DNA of 51,743 bases from Roseateles sp. GTDB taxonomy: Bacteria; Pseudomonadota; Gammaproteobacteria; Burkholderiales; Burkholderiaceae_C. Location of the stretch: contig JACDQM010000068.1 of assembly GCA_015657635.1 (NCBI GenBank), forward strand, positions 1 to 51,743. Reading direction: 5' to 3'. This document shows positions 19,057-29,212 of the stretch, piece after piece; positions within the stretch are counted from its first letter, which is position 1, and each line of letters begins with the position of its first letter. Under the pieces are notes generated by a model. That model was not told the origin of the DNA. It made no database searches and saw only the letters and a list, made by a program, of their open reading frames with translations. Made by a program: the position numbers and the translations under genes.

Positions 19057-19564
19057 TGATGAGTCTCTGCGCCAAATGCCTCGCTAGCAAATGTATCATT
19101 TATACCGTTTTAGAGCGCAATGCAGACATCAAAGCCAGGTCAAGCGTGAAGGATCGCGCACTTGCCAGCCAGCCCCCCCCCTGCTTTGCCCCGTCAGTGC
19201 AAAACCCCTTCGAGCCTGGCCAAGCCTTGCTGCTGCCGCCGGCACCCAAGTCCGATCCTCCTGCTGATCTCCGCCGAGCAAGCGCAAACAATCGCCTTCG
19301 ACGCGCTGGATCGGGTTCTGGTGAGCGGCGACCGAAACGGCTCCAGCCACATCGGCTTGCGAGGCACCGAGGATTCGGGCGGCAGAATGACGATCGAATC
19401 GGCCATTCCCAGGAACAGGCGCTGCATCGAGGGCTTCAACATCCCTGGCTGGACGTCGGCTTGAGGCAAAGTTGCCAAGTCCAGGCAAACAGAGAGCCGA
19501 CGGCTACCAACTGGCGGCATTGGTGGCCGTGCCCCAGCCCAATTCAAATCAGGAGACTTGCGCG
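19057..19564. other. Intergenic region, no gene recognised
   Basis: About 508 bases separate the EAL gene and the hydrolase gene. Several open frames of 60-170 codons exist on both strands, but they overlap each other, lack ribosome binding sites and resemble nothing known. An AT-rich stretch at 19091-19115 contains TATAAA on the minus strand (19104 to 19099), a possible -10 element for the EAL gene; no good -35 was found. A ribosome binding site AGGAG lies at about 19550-19554 before the hydrolase. Confidence 0.45.
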
Positions 19565-20887
19565 ATGCTGACTCAAAGACTTTTGCCGCTGCTTGCAGCG
19601 GCCTTGCTGAGCGCCTGCGCGCATCAGGCCCAACCGCTGAATGAGGCCGCGCCACAGCTCACCGCCTGCCCGAACGGATTCAGTGCCGACATACGCTGCC
19701 TGGGCGGCCGCGACAGTGCTGGCGCCTTCTACCTGATTGCCATGCCCAAGGACTGGAACGGCCATCTGGTGCTGCATGCACATGGCGGGCCCCTGCTCGG
19801 CGCGCCCTCGGCAAAGCGCGTCGAGGAGGACTTGATTCGCTGGTCCATCATGCCGCGTGCCGGCTACGCGTGGGCGGCTTCAAGCTTCCGCCAAGGCGGC
19901 GTCGAGGTGCGTGCGGCGGCTGAAGACACCGAGCGTCTGCGCCGCATCTTTGTCCAGCATGTGGCGAAGCCGCAGCTGACTTTTCTGCACGGGCAATCAT
20001 GGGGCGCGAGTGTCGCTGCCAAGGGTGGCGAGATGTTCACCCAGGGCAAGCCTTATGACGCGCTGCTGCTCAGCAACGGCGTGATCGGTGGCGGCACGCG
20101 GTCCTACGACTTCCGCCTCGATCTGCGCGTGGTCTACCAATACCTGTGCAACAACCACCCACGTCCCGACGAGCCGCAGTATCCCCTCTGGCAAGGTCTG
20201 CCTGAAGGCAGCACGCTGACCCGCGCCGACCTGGATCAGCGCAGCAAGGACTGCCTGGGGCTGGGCCTGCCCGCCGCCGAGCGCAGCGCCGAGCAAGCGC
20301 GCAAGTTGAAGACCATCGTCGATGTGATCCGGATCCCGGAGAGCAGCGTCGCGGGCCACCTGAACTGGGCGACTTTCCACTTCCAAGACATTTCCAGCAA
20401 GCGGACTCAGGGCCGCAATGTGTTCAGCAACATCGGCGTCGTCTACCGCGGATCCGGCAATAATGCGGCGCTCAATGCCGGCGTGCTTCGCTACGCCGCC
20501 GATCCGGCTGCAGTGGCCCGCTTCGGTGCCGACACCGATCCGAGCGGAAGTATTCCGGTACCGGTACTCGCCGTGCATGGCGTTGACGACCCAATCGCTT
20601 TTGTCGAGTTGGAGTCTGTGTGGGCGGGGACCATGGCTCGAGCGGGCCGCGCTGATGGCTTGGTTCAGGCCTTCACAGGCGACAACAACCACAGCTACCT
20701 GAGCGACGCCACCTATGTCAGCGCGCTGGCGGGCTTGACCGCCTGGGTGCAGCAGGGCCGCAAGCCGACACCGGTCACACTGGATGCGGGCTGCACACTG
20801 GCACAGGGCAAGTTCCCGTCCCCCTGCCGCTTCAAGCCCGACTACCGACCAGCAGCACTTGAAAGCCGGGTACCCGCGCGCCGCTGA
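19565..20887 (+). CDS. Lipoprotein alpha/beta hydrolase
   Basis: This 440-residue protein begins with a lipoprotein signal (LLSAC, acylated Cys18), so it should be exported and anchored to the outer or inner membrane. The hydrolase core has HAHGGP near residues 71-76 (oxyanion region), the nucleophile elbow HGQSWG with Ser145, a late HGVDDPI segment that may supply the acid, and DNNHSYL for the catalytic His. Cysteines near both ends of the mature chain could form disulfides. The start at 19565 has AGGAGA upstream. The substrate is unknown; it resembles large secreted esterase or peptidase-like hydrolases. The next 270 bases (20888-21160) hold no recognisable feature. Confidence 0.75.
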   Translation: MLTQRLLPLLAAALLSACAHQAQPLNEAAPQLTACPNGFSADIRCLGGRDSAGAFYLIAMPKDWNGHLVLHAHGGPLLGAPSAKRVEEDLIRWSIMPRAGYAWAASSFRQGGVEVRAAAEDTERLRRIFVQHVAKPQLTFLHGQSWGASVAAKGGEMFTQGKPYDALLLSNGVIGGGTRSYDFRLDLRVVYQYLCNNHPRPDEPQYPLWQGLPEGSTLTRADLDQRSKDCLGLGLPAAERSAEQARKLKTIVDVIRIPESSVAGHLNWATFHFQDISSKRTQGRNVFSNIGVVYRGSGNNAALNAGVLRYAADPAAVARFGADTDPSGSIPVPVLAVHGVDDPIAFVELESVWAGTMARAGRADGLVQAFTGDNNHSYLSDATYVSALAGLTAWVQQGRKPTPVTLDAGCTLAQGKFPSPCRFKPDYRPAALESRVPARR

Positions 20888-21160
20888 GGCCGAGCGGATT
20901 CATCTGCGTCACGCAACGCATGCAGCGACTGAAGCTGTTAGCGCAGGGCCGACGCTGGCCGCGAGCCGCAGCAACTTGCACGACGGTGCAGCACAGCCAG
21001 GCTGGTGTTGGAAATCAACCCGCCCGGTTCGGCTACGCAGGGAAGAGCTTGGCGCTTTGGAAACAGTCAGCGGCGAGCGGCAAGGGCACGAGTTGCCGAT
21101 CTACCAGCAAACAGACACTGTCGCCGATGCTGTTGCCAGAACACCGCGTCGGACCCAGAA

Positions 21161-21198
21161 CGGAAAAACGGCCTAGACGCTTTCGCATCTAGGCCGTT
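21161..21198 (-). terminator. Terminator of the tRNA-Pro / translation operon
   Basis: An 11-base-pair stem (21167-21177 with 21188-21198), with two further inner GC pairs, is followed on the minus strand by TTTTTCCG. It lies 19 bases after the tRNA-Pro 3' end and is a strong intrinsic terminator for the minus-strand transcript. Confidence 0.85.
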
Positions 21199-21216
21199 GA
21201 TTTCTCTTCTTATTCT

Positions 21217-21294
<78 letters not shown>

Positions 21295-21327
21295 CGAAGC
21301 CTTGCATTATAGGGCAAGAATCACGCT

Positions 21328-21777
21328 CTAAGCAAGCAAAGACTCACGTATCGACATCAATTCCTTGCGGACCTGATCCAGCGACAGCGAACCCGGGCCA
21401 CCCATCACCGCCTCGGTGTCGGCCTCGATCTCAGATTCAGACTCCGCGAAAGACTCGCCATTGAACTCCCCCGCTGCCAGGGCTTCATCATGGAAAGCCT
21501 GAGCGGGATCCAGACGCTGGGAGCCAAGTTCCCCGAGTTGATTGCGCGCCCCAGAAATGGTGAAGCCCTGGTCGTACAAGAGATCACGGATCCGGCGAAT
21601 CAACAGCACTTCATGGTGCTGGTAGTAGCGCCGATTGCCGCGCCGCTTCATCGGCTTGAGCTGTGTGAACTCCTGCTCCCAGTAGCGCAGCACATAGGGC
21701 TTCACGCCACACAACTCGCTGACTTCACCGATCGTGAAGTAGCGTTTGGCAGGAATAGCGGGAAGCGCTTTGTCCAT
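21328..21777 (-). CDS. MerR-family transcriptional regulator
   Basis: This 149-residue protein has an N-terminal MerR winged helix: RYFTIGEVSELCGVKPYVLR is followed by the WEQEF and RRYYQ elements. The C-terminal part is short, acidic and without the Cys residues of metal sensors, so the inducer is unknown. The ATG at 21777 is preferred; an in-frame TTG at 21786 is the alternative. It follows ihfA by 34 bases, the usual place of this uncharacterised MerR-like gene in beta- and gammaproteobacterial pheST-ihfA operons. Confidence 0.9.
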   Translation of the reverse strand: MDKALPAIPAKRYFTIGEVSELCGVKPYVLRYWEQEFTQLKPMKRRGNRRYYQHHEVLLIRRIRDLLYDQGFTISGARNQLGELGSQRLDPAQAFHDEALAAGEFNGESFAESESEIEADTEAVMGGPGSLSLDQVRKELMSIRESLLA

Positions 21778-21811
21778 TGAAATCAAGGGCTTCAGGTGGG
21801 GAGGTCAGACT

Positions 21812-22186
21812 CTACTCGAAGTCTTCAGCGGCAGGTGTATCACCTTGCACCTGTCCCTTGAGCTTGTGGCTGGCGTGGAAGGTGACGACGTTGCGCGCCT
21901 TGATCGGAATCGCCTCGCCGGTGCGTGGATTCCGTCCTGGGCGCGGCGCCTTGCGCCGGATATTGAAATTGCCATAGCCGGAGAGCTTCACGTCCCGCCC
22001 CGTCACCAAGCTGGCGTGGATGATGTCGAAGAAGGCTTCGACCATGTCCTTGGACTCGCGCTTGTTCAAGCCCAGCTTGTCAAACAGCAGCTCCGCCAGA
22101 TCAGCCTTGGTCAGCGTCGGCGTCTCAAGGCTGGGGAGCAGCACGCGTGAAACTGCCTCGCGGATCTCGTCGTCATTGGTGCTCAT
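21812..22186 (-). CDS. ihfA: Integration host factor alpha subunit
   Basis: This 124-residue DNA-bending protein pairs with IHF-beta. The HU/IHF fold is complete, with the signature segment around [14 protein letters not shown] and the beta-arm motif [10 protein letters not shown] whose Pro intercalates into DNA. It is longer than the roughly 99-residue E. coli protein, with about 15 extra residues at the N-terminus and an acidic C-terminal tail. It follows pheT by 12 bases. Confidence 0.96.
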   Translation of the reverse strand: MSTNDDEIREAVSRVLLPSLETPTLTKADLAELLFDKLGLNKRESKDMVEAFFDIIHASLVTGRDVKLSGYGNFNIRRKAPRPGRNPRTGEAIPIKARNVVTFHASHKLKGQVQGDTPAAEDFE

Positions 22187-22198
22187 CAGGTTCCCTCG

Positions 22199-24612
22199 TC
22201 AGCCACGCAGTTTCGCGCCGAGTTCGGCGGCAAGCAGCGCGATCACTGCGGCCATCGCTTCTTCGATGCGTTCATCGGTCAGCGTGGCTTCCTCGTCCAG
22301 CAGCTCAAGGCGCACCGCCAGGCTGCGCTCGCCAGCCTGCAGCTCGGCCGTAGGCTGTGCTGGCTTGAACACGTCGAACAGCTTGGCCGAACGGATCAGG
22401 CCACCCTGCGCCTTGGCGATCGTCGCCATCAAGGACTCGTGCGTCACCTTCTCGCCGACGATCACCGCGATGTCGCGCAGCACCGCCTGCTGGCGCGCCA
22501 CACCCTGCCCCTTGGGCAAGGTACGCGCCATCGCCGCATCCAAGGCCAGTTCAAACACGACCGGTGCGCTGGGCAGCTCGTAGCCCTGGCGCCACTTCGG
22601 ATGCAGCTCGCCAATCACGCCGATCTCGACGCCATCAAGCTCCACGCGCGCACTGCGACCGGGATGCAACGCCGGGTGCTCGGCAGCCACGAAGCGCAGC
22701 TGGCGCGGCGCGAACAGCGCTTCGACATCGCCCTTCACATCGAAAAAGTCGACCTGCCGCTCCTTGGCGCCCCACTGCTGCTGATCCACCGGGCCCCAGG
22801 CCAGGCCGGCCACGCGCATGGGCTGATCCACACCGGCAATGCTGCTGTCGCTCTCCTGCACCGACGCATCACGCAGGAAGACGCGGCCGATCTCGAACAC
22901 CCGCACGCGCGGCGCCTTGCGCGTCAGGTTGTAGCGCAGCACGTTCACCAGGCTGCCCAACAGGCTGCTGCGCATCACGGCCAGCGGCGCGGCAATGGGG
23001 TTCAGCAACTGGATGGGCTTGTCATTGCCGGCCAGCTCGCGCTCCCAGCGCTCTTCGACGAAGCTGAAGTTGATGGTCTCGAAGTAGTCCCGGGCCGCCA
23101 ATGCGTGGCGCAGCGCGTGCACCGAGCGGCGCGACTCCGAGCGCACCTTGCCGACCACCGGCGCCAGCGGCGGCGTGGCCGGAAGCTTGGGGTAGCCGAG
23201 CACGCGGATCACTTCCTCGATCAGGTCTTCCTCGATCTGGATGTCGAAACGCCAGCTCGGCGGCGTCACGGTGATCACGCCGGCGGTCTCGCTGAACTCC
23301 AGGCCCAGACGCTTGAACACGCCTGCGCAGTCAGCCTGCGTCACGGGCATGCCGATCACCTTGGCGGCGCGCTCCACGCGCAGCGCCACCGGCTTGCGCT
23401 CCGGCATCGCGACGACATGGTCGTCCATCGGACCCGCCTCGCCGCCGCAGATCTCCAGGATCAGTTGCGTGATGCGCTCGATGTGCTCTACGGTCTGCGC
23501 CGGATCGACGCCGCGCTCGAAGCGGTGGCCGGCGTCGGTCGAGAAGTTGTAGCGGCGCGAACGGCCGGCGACTGCCTTGGGCCACCAGAAGGCGGCTTCG
23601 ACATAGACGTTCTTAGTGTCATCCGAGACGGCCGTGGCGTCGCCACCCATGATGCCGGCCAGCGACTCGACCTGCCGGCTGTCGGCGATCACGCCGACCT
23701 GCTCATCCACTCGATGGTGTTGCCGTTGAGCAGCTTGAGCTGCTCGCCCTTGCAGCCCCAACGCACCACCAAACCGTCGTGGATCTTGTCGAAATCGAAG
23801 ATGTGCGAAGGACGGCCCAACTCGAACATCACATAGTTGGAGATGTCCACCAGCGGCGAGACCGAGCGCTGGCCGCAGCGCGCCAGACGCTCAACCATCC
23901 AGTCAGGTGTCTTCGACTTGGTATCGACGCCGCGCACGATGCGGCCCGAGAAACGCCCGCACAAGTCGGCAGCTTCGACGCGCACCGGCAGCTTGTCATG
24001 ATGCTTGACCGGCACGGCCGGGAAGCTCGGCGCCTGAAGCGGCGTGCCCGTCAGCGCCGAGACTTCGCGCGCGATGCCATAGACGCTCAGGCAATGCGCC
24101 AGGTTGGGCGTCAGCTTCAGCGTGAACAGCATGTCGTCAAGCTTCAGATGCTCGCGGATGTCCTGGCCGATCAGTGCATCGGGCGCCAACTCCAGCAGGC
24201 CGCCATGGTCTTCGCTGAGCTTGAGCTCGCGCGCCGAGCACAGCATGCCGAAGCTCTCGACACCACGCAGCTTGCCCTTGCCGATCTTGAAGGGCTTGCC
24301 GTCCTCGCCCGGCGGCAGCTCAGCGCCGATGGTGGCCAGCGGAACCTTGATACCGGCCCGCGCGTTCGGCGCGCCGCAGACGATCTGCAGCGGCTCAGGA
24401 CCACCGGCGTTGACCGTGCAGACGCGCAACTTATCGGCATTTGGGTGCTGCTCGGCCGTCAGGATCTCGGCCACGACGATGCCGCCAAAGGGCGGCGCCA
24501 CCGGGCGCAGCTCTTCGACTTCCAGGCCGGACATGGTCAGCAGCTCGGCCAACTCTTGCGTGTTCAGGGTGGGGTTGCAGAAGCTCCGCAGCCAGGACTC
24601 GGGGAATTGCAT
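22199..24612 (-). CDS. pheT: Phenylalanine--tRNA ligase beta subunit, frame broken once
   Basis: The beta subunit of the tetrameric ligase should be about 800 residues. Here the first frame runs from the ATG at 24612 ([11 protein letters not shown], tRNA-binding domain, B3/B4 editing region) through LLNGNTIE at about 23710 and then shifts. The second frame continues [12 protein letters not shown] to the C-terminal anticodon-binding domain ending at 22199. Adding one G to the coding strand near 23706-23711 restores GAG-GTG-GAT and a single continuous protein. Since this enzyme is essential and no second copy is in view, the break is most likely a sequence error. It sits 54 bases after pheS. 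Confidence 0.93.
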
Positions 24613-24666
24613 GTTCTGTACTCTTCAGGCGTTCGATGGCGGGTATTCGTCAGCTACAGGCTCAGC

Positions 24667-25704
24667 TCACTTGAACTGGCTCAGGAAGCGCAGATCACCG
24701 TCGAAGAACAGGCGCAGGTCGTTCACGCCGTAGCGAAGCATGGCCAGGCGGTCGATGCCCGAGCCGAAGGCGAAGCCGATATAGCGTTCCGGGTCCAGCC
24801 CCATATTGCGGATCACCTGGGGGTGAACCTGGCCCGAGCCGGAGACCTCCAACCAGCGCCCTTTCAGCGGACCCGAGCCAAACATCATGTCGATCTCGGC
24901 ACTGGGCTCGGTGAAGGGGAAGTAGCTGGGGCGGAAGCGGATCTCCATGTCCGTCGTCTCGAAGAACTGCTGCATGAAGTTCACGTAGACGGACTTGAGG
25001 TCCTTGAAGGAGATGTTCTCGCCCACCCACAAGCCCTCGACCTGATGGAACATCGGCGAGTGCGTCGCGTCGCTGTCCACGCGATAGGTGCGGCCCGGCG
25101 CAATCACGCGGATCTCGGGCATCGCCTGGCCGGCATCGATCAGCGCCTGATGCTTCTTCACATGCTGCACCGCATAGCGGATCTGCATCGGGCTGGTGTG
25201 CGTGCGCAGCACATGGCCACCTTCGATGTAGAAGGTGTCATGCATCGAGCGGGCCGGATGGTCTTCCGGCGTGTTCAGGGCCGTGAAGTTGAACCAGTCG
25301 TTCTCTATCTCCGGGCCGTCAGCCACATCGAAACCCATGGAGCCGAAGATGGCCTCAATGCGCTCCATCGCGCGCGTGATCGGGTGCAGGCCGCCGGTGC
25401 CACGCTGGCGACCCGGCAACGAGACATCGAGTGCCTCTGCCTTCAACTGCTTCTCCAGCTCGGCATCGGCCAAGGCCTGACGGCGTGCGTTCAGCGCAGC
25501 CTCGATGCCGGTCTTGAGCTGGTTGATCTGGGCGCCGCGGGTCTTCTTTTCCTCGACCGACAGGCTGGCCAGGCCCTTCATCAGCTCGGTCACCTGACCG
25601 CTCTTGCCGATAAATCGGGCCTTGGCGTTTTCCAGGTCGGCGGGCGTGGCGGCGGCGGCAAATTCGGCGGCCGCCGTCTGTAGCAGTTGATCGAGGTCGT
25701 TCAT
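24667..25704 (-). CDS. pheS: Phenylalanine--tRNA ligase alpha subunit
   Basis: This 345-residue catalytic subunit activates Phe and charges tRNA-Phe. It has an N-terminal coiled-coil arm (about 1-85) and a class II core. Motif 2 lies around [10 protein letters not shown], with the Phe-pocket residues downstream, and motif 3 is [14 protein letters not shown] near the C-terminus. The ATG at 25704 fits the family start. It follows rplT by 129 bases that contain two hairpins. Confidence 0.97.
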   Translation of the reverse strand: MNDLDQLLQTAAAEFAAAATPADLENAKARFIGKSGQVTELMKGLASLSVEEKKTRGAQINQLKTGIEAALNARRQALADAELEKQLKAEALDVSLPGRQRGTGGLHPITRAMERIEAIFGSMGFDVADGPEIENDWFNFTALNTPEDHPARSMHDTFYIEGGHVLRTHTSPMQIRYAVQHVKKHQALIDAGQAMPEIRVIAPGRTYRVDSDATHSPMFHQVEGLWVGENISFKDLKSVYVNFMQQFFETTDMEIRFRPSYFPFTEPSAEIDMMFGSGPLKGRWLEVSGSGQVHPQVIRNMGLDPERYIGFAFGSGIDRLAMLRYGVNDLRLFFDGDLRFLSQFK

Positions 25705-25734
25705 CGCGGGGCGACTCTGAGTATTCGGTGCGTA

Positions 25735-25801
25735 AGAATGAGAAAAGGCCGAGCACCAGGGTGTCGGCCTTTAAAGGCGCGCCTCGGCCAGAAGCCGAGG
25801 C
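25735..25801 (-). terminator. Two-hairpin, attenuator-like element between rplT and pheS
   Basis: In minus-strand order, a hairpin (arms 25794-25801 and 25781-25788) is followed by a terminator-type hairpin (arms 25764-25771 and 25745-25752) with TTTTCTCATTCTT after it. The 3' arm of the first hairpin (GGCCGAG) can instead pair with the 3' arm of the second (CTCGGCC), so the two folds compete. This could partly stop transcription from the infC side before pheS. No Phe-rich leader peptide was found. Confidence 0.6.
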
Positions 25802-25833
25802 AGCCGCAGCACCCCTGAGGGCGCTGGCAGCAA

Positions 25834-26190
25834 TTAAGCGAGAGCGGCCTTCACCTTGGCAAAGATGCTGGCAAAACCAGCCGGATCGTTGACGGCGAGA
25901 TCGGCCAGGACCTTGCGGTCGATGTCGATCTGGGCCTTCTTCAGGCCTGCAACGAACTTGCTGTAGCTCAGACCCAGGCCACGGCTTGCCGCGTTGATAC
26001 GGGCAATCCACAGCGCACGGAACACGCGCTTCTTGGCACGGCGGTCACGGTAGGCGTATTGGCCTGCCTTCATCACCGCCTGTTTAGCAATGCGGAAGAC
26101 ATTCTTGCGACGACCACGGAAGCCCTTGGCCAGAGCCAGGACCTTCTTGTGACGGGCACGTGCGGTAACACCACGTTTAACGCGAGGCAT
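25834..26190 (-). CDS. rplT: 50S ribosomal protein L20
   Basis: This 118-residue basic ribosomal protein binds 23S rRNA early in assembly and in enterobacteria represses its own operon. It begins [16 protein letters not shown] and matches the family in full. The ribosome binding site AAAGGAG is strong. It follows rpmI by 29 bases. Confidence 0.98.
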   Translation of the reverse strand: MPRVKRGVTARARHKKVLALAKGFRGRRKNVFRIAKQAVMKAGQYAYRDRRAKKRVFRALWIARINAASRGLGLSYSKFVAGLKKAQIDIDRKVLADLAVNDPAGFASIFAKVKAALA

Positions 26191-26219
26191 ATTAAATCTC
26201 CTTTAGTTAAATGGTGGAA

Positions 26220-26423
26220 TTACAGGCCAGCAAAGGGCAGCATCTGAGCGATGTGACCCATGTTGGTTTCGTGCACAGTCGTCGTACCGCGCAGGTGACG
26301 CTTGTTCTTCGTGGTCTTCTTGGTCAGGATGTGGCGCTTGAACGCCTGACCGCGCTTGACGGTACCACCCGGACGCACGCGAAAACGCTTCTTCGCGCTG
26401 CTCTTGGTCTTCATTTTGGGCAT
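26220..26423 (-). CDS. rpmI: 50S ribosomal protein L35
   Basis: This 67-residue basic protein starts [14 protein letters not shown], the standard L35 beginning. The ATG at 26423 is preceded by AAAAGGAG; a longer frame exists but is not used. It lies between infC and rplT in the conserved order. Confidence 0.98.
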   Translation of the reverse strand: MPKMKTKSSAKKRFRVRPGGTVKRGQAFKRHILTKKTTKNKRHLRGTTTVHETNMGHIAQMLPFAGL

Positions 26424-26605
26424 GTTATTGCTCCTTTTAAGATGTCCCAGGGGCGGTTGCGGGACTCGCAACACTTGCTAGCCTCTGGAGACTAATAAGC
26501 CCGCCGACGACCAAATCGACGGGCTTGAAACCGCGAAGCGGTTCAGCGAAGACTCATATCGCGCAGCGATGTGAGGTCAAAGCTAAAACACCTCTCCTAA
26601 TGTGC
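26424..26605 (-). promoter_or_regulatory. Structured infC-rpmI spacer, possible L20 autoregulatory leader
   Basis: The 182-base spacer holds at least two stem-loops: 26497-26526 (arms AAGCCCG/CGGGCTT) and 26529-26543 (ACCGC/GCGGT with a short loop). Neither is followed by a T run, so they are not clear terminators. In E. coli the equivalent region folds into an L20-binding pseudoknot that represses rpmI and rplT. The same function here is inference from position and structure only. Confidence 0.4.
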
Positions 26606-27151
26606 TCAGCGCTTCTTCGGCGCCAGCACCATGATCATCTGCCGGCCTTCCAGCTTGGGCATGTTCTCGACCACGGCCACATCAGACAACTCGTCTCGGA
26701 TGCGCTCAAGCAACCGCATGCCGATGTCCTGGTGCGTGATCTCGCGACCGCGGTAACGCAGCGTGACCTTGCCCTTGTCGCCGTCTTCCGCGATGAAGCG
26801 ACGCAGATTGCGCATCTTGATCTGGTAGTCGCCCTCGTCCGTACCCGGACGGAACTTGACTTCCTTGATCTCGATGACCTTCTGCTTGGACTTCGCCTCG
26901 GCTGCACGCTTCTGCTCGATGTACTTGAACTTCCCGTAGTCCATCAAACGACACACCGGTGGCGTCGCTGTGGCGGAAATCTCAACCAAGTCCACGTCCA
27001 GGTCGCCTGCCATACGCAGGGCTTCCTGGATGCTCACGATGCCCAGAGGCTCGTTTTCCGGCCCGTTCAGACGGACTTCGGGAGCAAGAATTTCACGGTT
27101 CAGCCGATGCTTGCGCTCGGGAATCGCACGACGGTCAGCAAAAGTAGCGAT
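26606..27151 (-). CDS. infC: Translation initiation factor IF-3, ATC start
   Basis: The product (181 residues) binds the 30S subunit and proofreads initiation. The N domain ([14 protein letters not shown]), linker helix and C domain ending [20 protein letters not shown] are complete. Reading back from the N domain, an in-frame TGA lies five codons before ATC at 27151. The only in-frame codons that give a full N-terminus are this ATC or non-start codons; the first GTG, at 27037, would cut off the N domain. A rare ATT/ATC start is the known basis of infC autoregulation. AAAGG lies about 9 bases upstream of the ATC. Confidence 0.93.
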   Translation of the reverse strand: MATFADRRAIPERKHRLNREILAPEVRLNGPENEPLGIVSIQEALRMAGDLDVDLVEISATATPPVCRLMDYGKFKYIEQKRAAEAKSKQKVIEIKEVKFRPGTDEGDYQIKMRNLRRFIAEDGDKGKVTLRYRGREITHQDIGMRLLERIRDELSDVAVVENMPKLEGRQMIMVLAPKKR

Positions 27152-27223
27152 GGTGCATACCTTTCAATGGACCCCAAGGCGAGAGGCCCAAACACAAGCA
27201 AAAGCGCGCCCTGATCGAACCAC

Positions 27224-29143
27224 TCAGGCCTTGGAGGCGATGCCAGCAGAGAGCTTCTCAACAAAGCTCTCCAGGGACATCACACCCAGGTCTTGGTTGC
27301 CTCGGGCGCGCACCGCGACGGCCCCGTTTGCCTTCTCCTTGTCGCCAACGACCAGGATGAACGGGACCTTCTGCAAAGAATGCTCGCGGATTTTATACGT
27401 GATTTTCTCGTTCCGCAAATCGCTCGCCACCCTAACTCCTTGTTTTTGCAGCGATTTCACAATTTCCGCAACGTAATCAGCCTGCGCATCGGTGATATTG
27501 GCCACCACCACCTGGGTCGGAGCCAGCCAAGTGGGCAGGGCGCCAGCATGCTGCTCGATCAGGATACCGATGAAGCGCTCAAGACTGCCCACGATGGCCC
27601 GGTGCAGCATCACCGGCGTCTTATGCTGGCCATCCTGGTCAACGAACTCGGCCCCCAGACGCCCCGGCATCGAGAAGTCCACCTGCATGGTGCCGCACTG
27701 CCACTGGCGACCCAGCGCATCCTTCAGCGTGTACTCGATCTTGGGGCCGTAGAAGGCGCCATCGCCCGGAGCGATGATGAAGTCCACACCCGACGCGCGC
27801 AGCGACTCCATCAGCGCGAACTCAGCCTTGTCCCAGACTTCGTCCGAGCCGATACGCGCCTCGGGGCGTGTCGCGACCTTGTAGATGATGTCGGTGAAGC
27901 CGAAGTCCGTGTAGACCTTCTGCAGCAGAGCCGTGTAGTTGACGCACTCCTGCAGGATCTGGTCCTCGGTGCAGAAGATGTGGCCATCGTCCTGCGTGAA
28001 GCCGCGCACTCGCATGATGCCGTGCAGGCCGCCGGTGGGCTCGTTGCGGTGGCACTGGCCGAACTCACCGAAGCGCAGCGGCAGGTCGCGGTAGCTCTTG
28101 ATGCCGTGCTTGAAGATCAGGATGTGACCGGGGCAGTTCATCGGCTTGAGCGCGTAGTCGCGCTTCTCCGACTCTGTCGTGAACATATTGTCGCGGTACT
28201 TGTCCCAGTGGCCAGTCGCCTCCCACAGCGTCTTGTCCAGGATCTGCGGGCCTTTGACTTCCTGGTAGCCGTTGTCGCGGTAGACGCGGCGCATGTACTG
28301 CTCGACCTCCTGCCAGACCGTCCAGCCCTTGGGATGCCAGAACACCACGCCCGGTGCGTGCTCGTCGATATGGAACAGGTCCAGTTCCTTGCCCAGCTTG
28401 CGGTGGTCGCGCTTCTCGGCTTCCTCCAGCATGGTCAGGTACTTCTGCAGATCATCCTTGCTGGCCCAGGCCGTGCCATAGATGCGCTGCAGCTGCTCGT
28501 TGCGATGATCGCCGCGCCAGTAGGCGCCGGCCACCTTCATCAGCTTGAAGTGCTTGAGCTTGCCGGTGGACGGCACGTGCGGGCCGCGACACAGGTCCGT
28601 GAACTTGCCTTCGGCATAGAGCGACACGGCCTGATCAGCCGGGATGCTCTCGATGATCTCGGCCTTGTAGGCCTCACCGATACCCTTGAAGTAGCTCACT
28701 GCCTCGTCACGCGGCAGCACCGAGCGGACGACCTTTTCGTCTTTCTTGGCCAGTTCGCTCATCTTCGATTCGATGGCAGCCAGGTCCTCGGGCGTGAACG
28801 GACGCTTGTACGAGAAGTCGTAATAGAAGCCATGCTCGATCACCGGGCCGATGGTGACCTGAGCCTCAGGAAACAGCTCCTTGACGGCATAGGCCAGCAA
28901 GTGGGCCGTCGAATGGCGGATCACCTCCAGGCCGTCGGCATCCTTGTCGGTGATGATGGCCAGTTGCGTGTCAGCCTCGATGAGGTAGCTGGTGTCGACC
29001 AGTTGGGCGGCATCGCCCGCACCGACGCGGCCAGCCAGCGCCGCCTTGGCCAGGCCAGCGCCAATCGAAGCGGCGACATCAGCCACCGTCACTGCCTGCG
29101 CGAACTCGCGCTTGGAACCATCAGGCAATTGGATCGAGATCAT
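27224..29143 (-). CDS. thrS: Threonine--tRNA ligase
   Basis: This 639-residue class II synthetase has an N-terminal TGS domain (1-61), an editing domain with HSTAH at 77-81, and a catalytic core with the Zn-binding Cys in MNCPGH, motif 2 around [14 protein letters not shown] and [10 protein letters not shown], and motif 3 [14 protein letters not shown]-terminal anticodon-binding domain follows. The ATG at 29143 has GGAG upstream; a frame that runs back to 29215 crosses the leader terminator and is rejected. It heads the operon thrS-infC-rpmI-rplT-pheST-ihfA and is preceded by a candidate attenuator. Confidence 0.97.
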   Translation of the reverse strand: MISIQLPDGSKREFAQAVTVADVAASIGAGLAKAALAGRVGAGDAAQLVDTSYLIEADTQLAIITDKDADGLEVIRHSTAHLLAYAVKELFPEAQVTIGPVIEHGFYYDFSYKRPFTPEDLAAIESKMSELAKKDEKVVRSVLPRDEAVSYFKGIGEAYKAEIIESIPADQAVSLYAEGKFTDLCRGPHVPSTGKLKHFKLMKVAGAYWRGDHRNEQLQRIYGTAWASKDDLQKYLTMLEEAEKRDHRKLGKELDLFHIDEHAPGVVFWHPKGWTVWQEVEQYMRRVYRDNGYQEVKGPQILDKTLWEATGHWDKYRDNMFTTESEKRDYALKPMNCPGHILIFKHGIKSYRDLPLRFGEFGQCHRNEPTGGLHGIMRVRGFTQDDGHIFCTEDQILQECVNYTALLQKVYTDFGFTDIIYKVATRPEARIGSDEVWDKAEFALMESLRASGVDFIIAPGDGAFYGPKIEYTLKDALGRQWQCGTMQVDFSMPGRLGAEFVDQDGQHKTPVMLHRAIVGSLERFIGILIEQHAGALPTWLAPTQVVVANITDAQADYVAEIVKSLQKQGVRVASDLRNEKITYKIREHSLQKVPFILVVGDKEKANGAVAVRARGNQDLGVMSLESFVEKLSAGIASKA

Positions 29144-29180
29144 CGAGAAACTCCATGAGCACCCGGGCATACGGATGCAG

Positions 29181-29212
29181 AAAACAAAAAAGCGCGGCCT
29201 GGTGCCGCGCTT
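29181..29212 (-). terminator. Leader terminator (attenuator) upstream of thrS
   Basis: On the minus strand a 9-base-pair stem (29204-29212 with 29190-29198) with a 5-base loop is followed by TTTTTGTTTT, a textbook intrinsic terminator. It ends only about 38 bases before the thrS start codon, and no promoter is seen between the two. It is therefore either the stop for the upstream lipoprotein gene or, more likely given the leader peptide before it, a regulated attenuator. Confidence 0.85.

Noticed and set aside
25680..25765. A Phe leader peptide before pheS (GTG-initiated frame with LGLFSFL)
   Set aside because: Only two Phe codons, no ribosome binding site, and it begins inside the terminator hairpin and runs into pheS, so it cannot sense Phe in the usual way.
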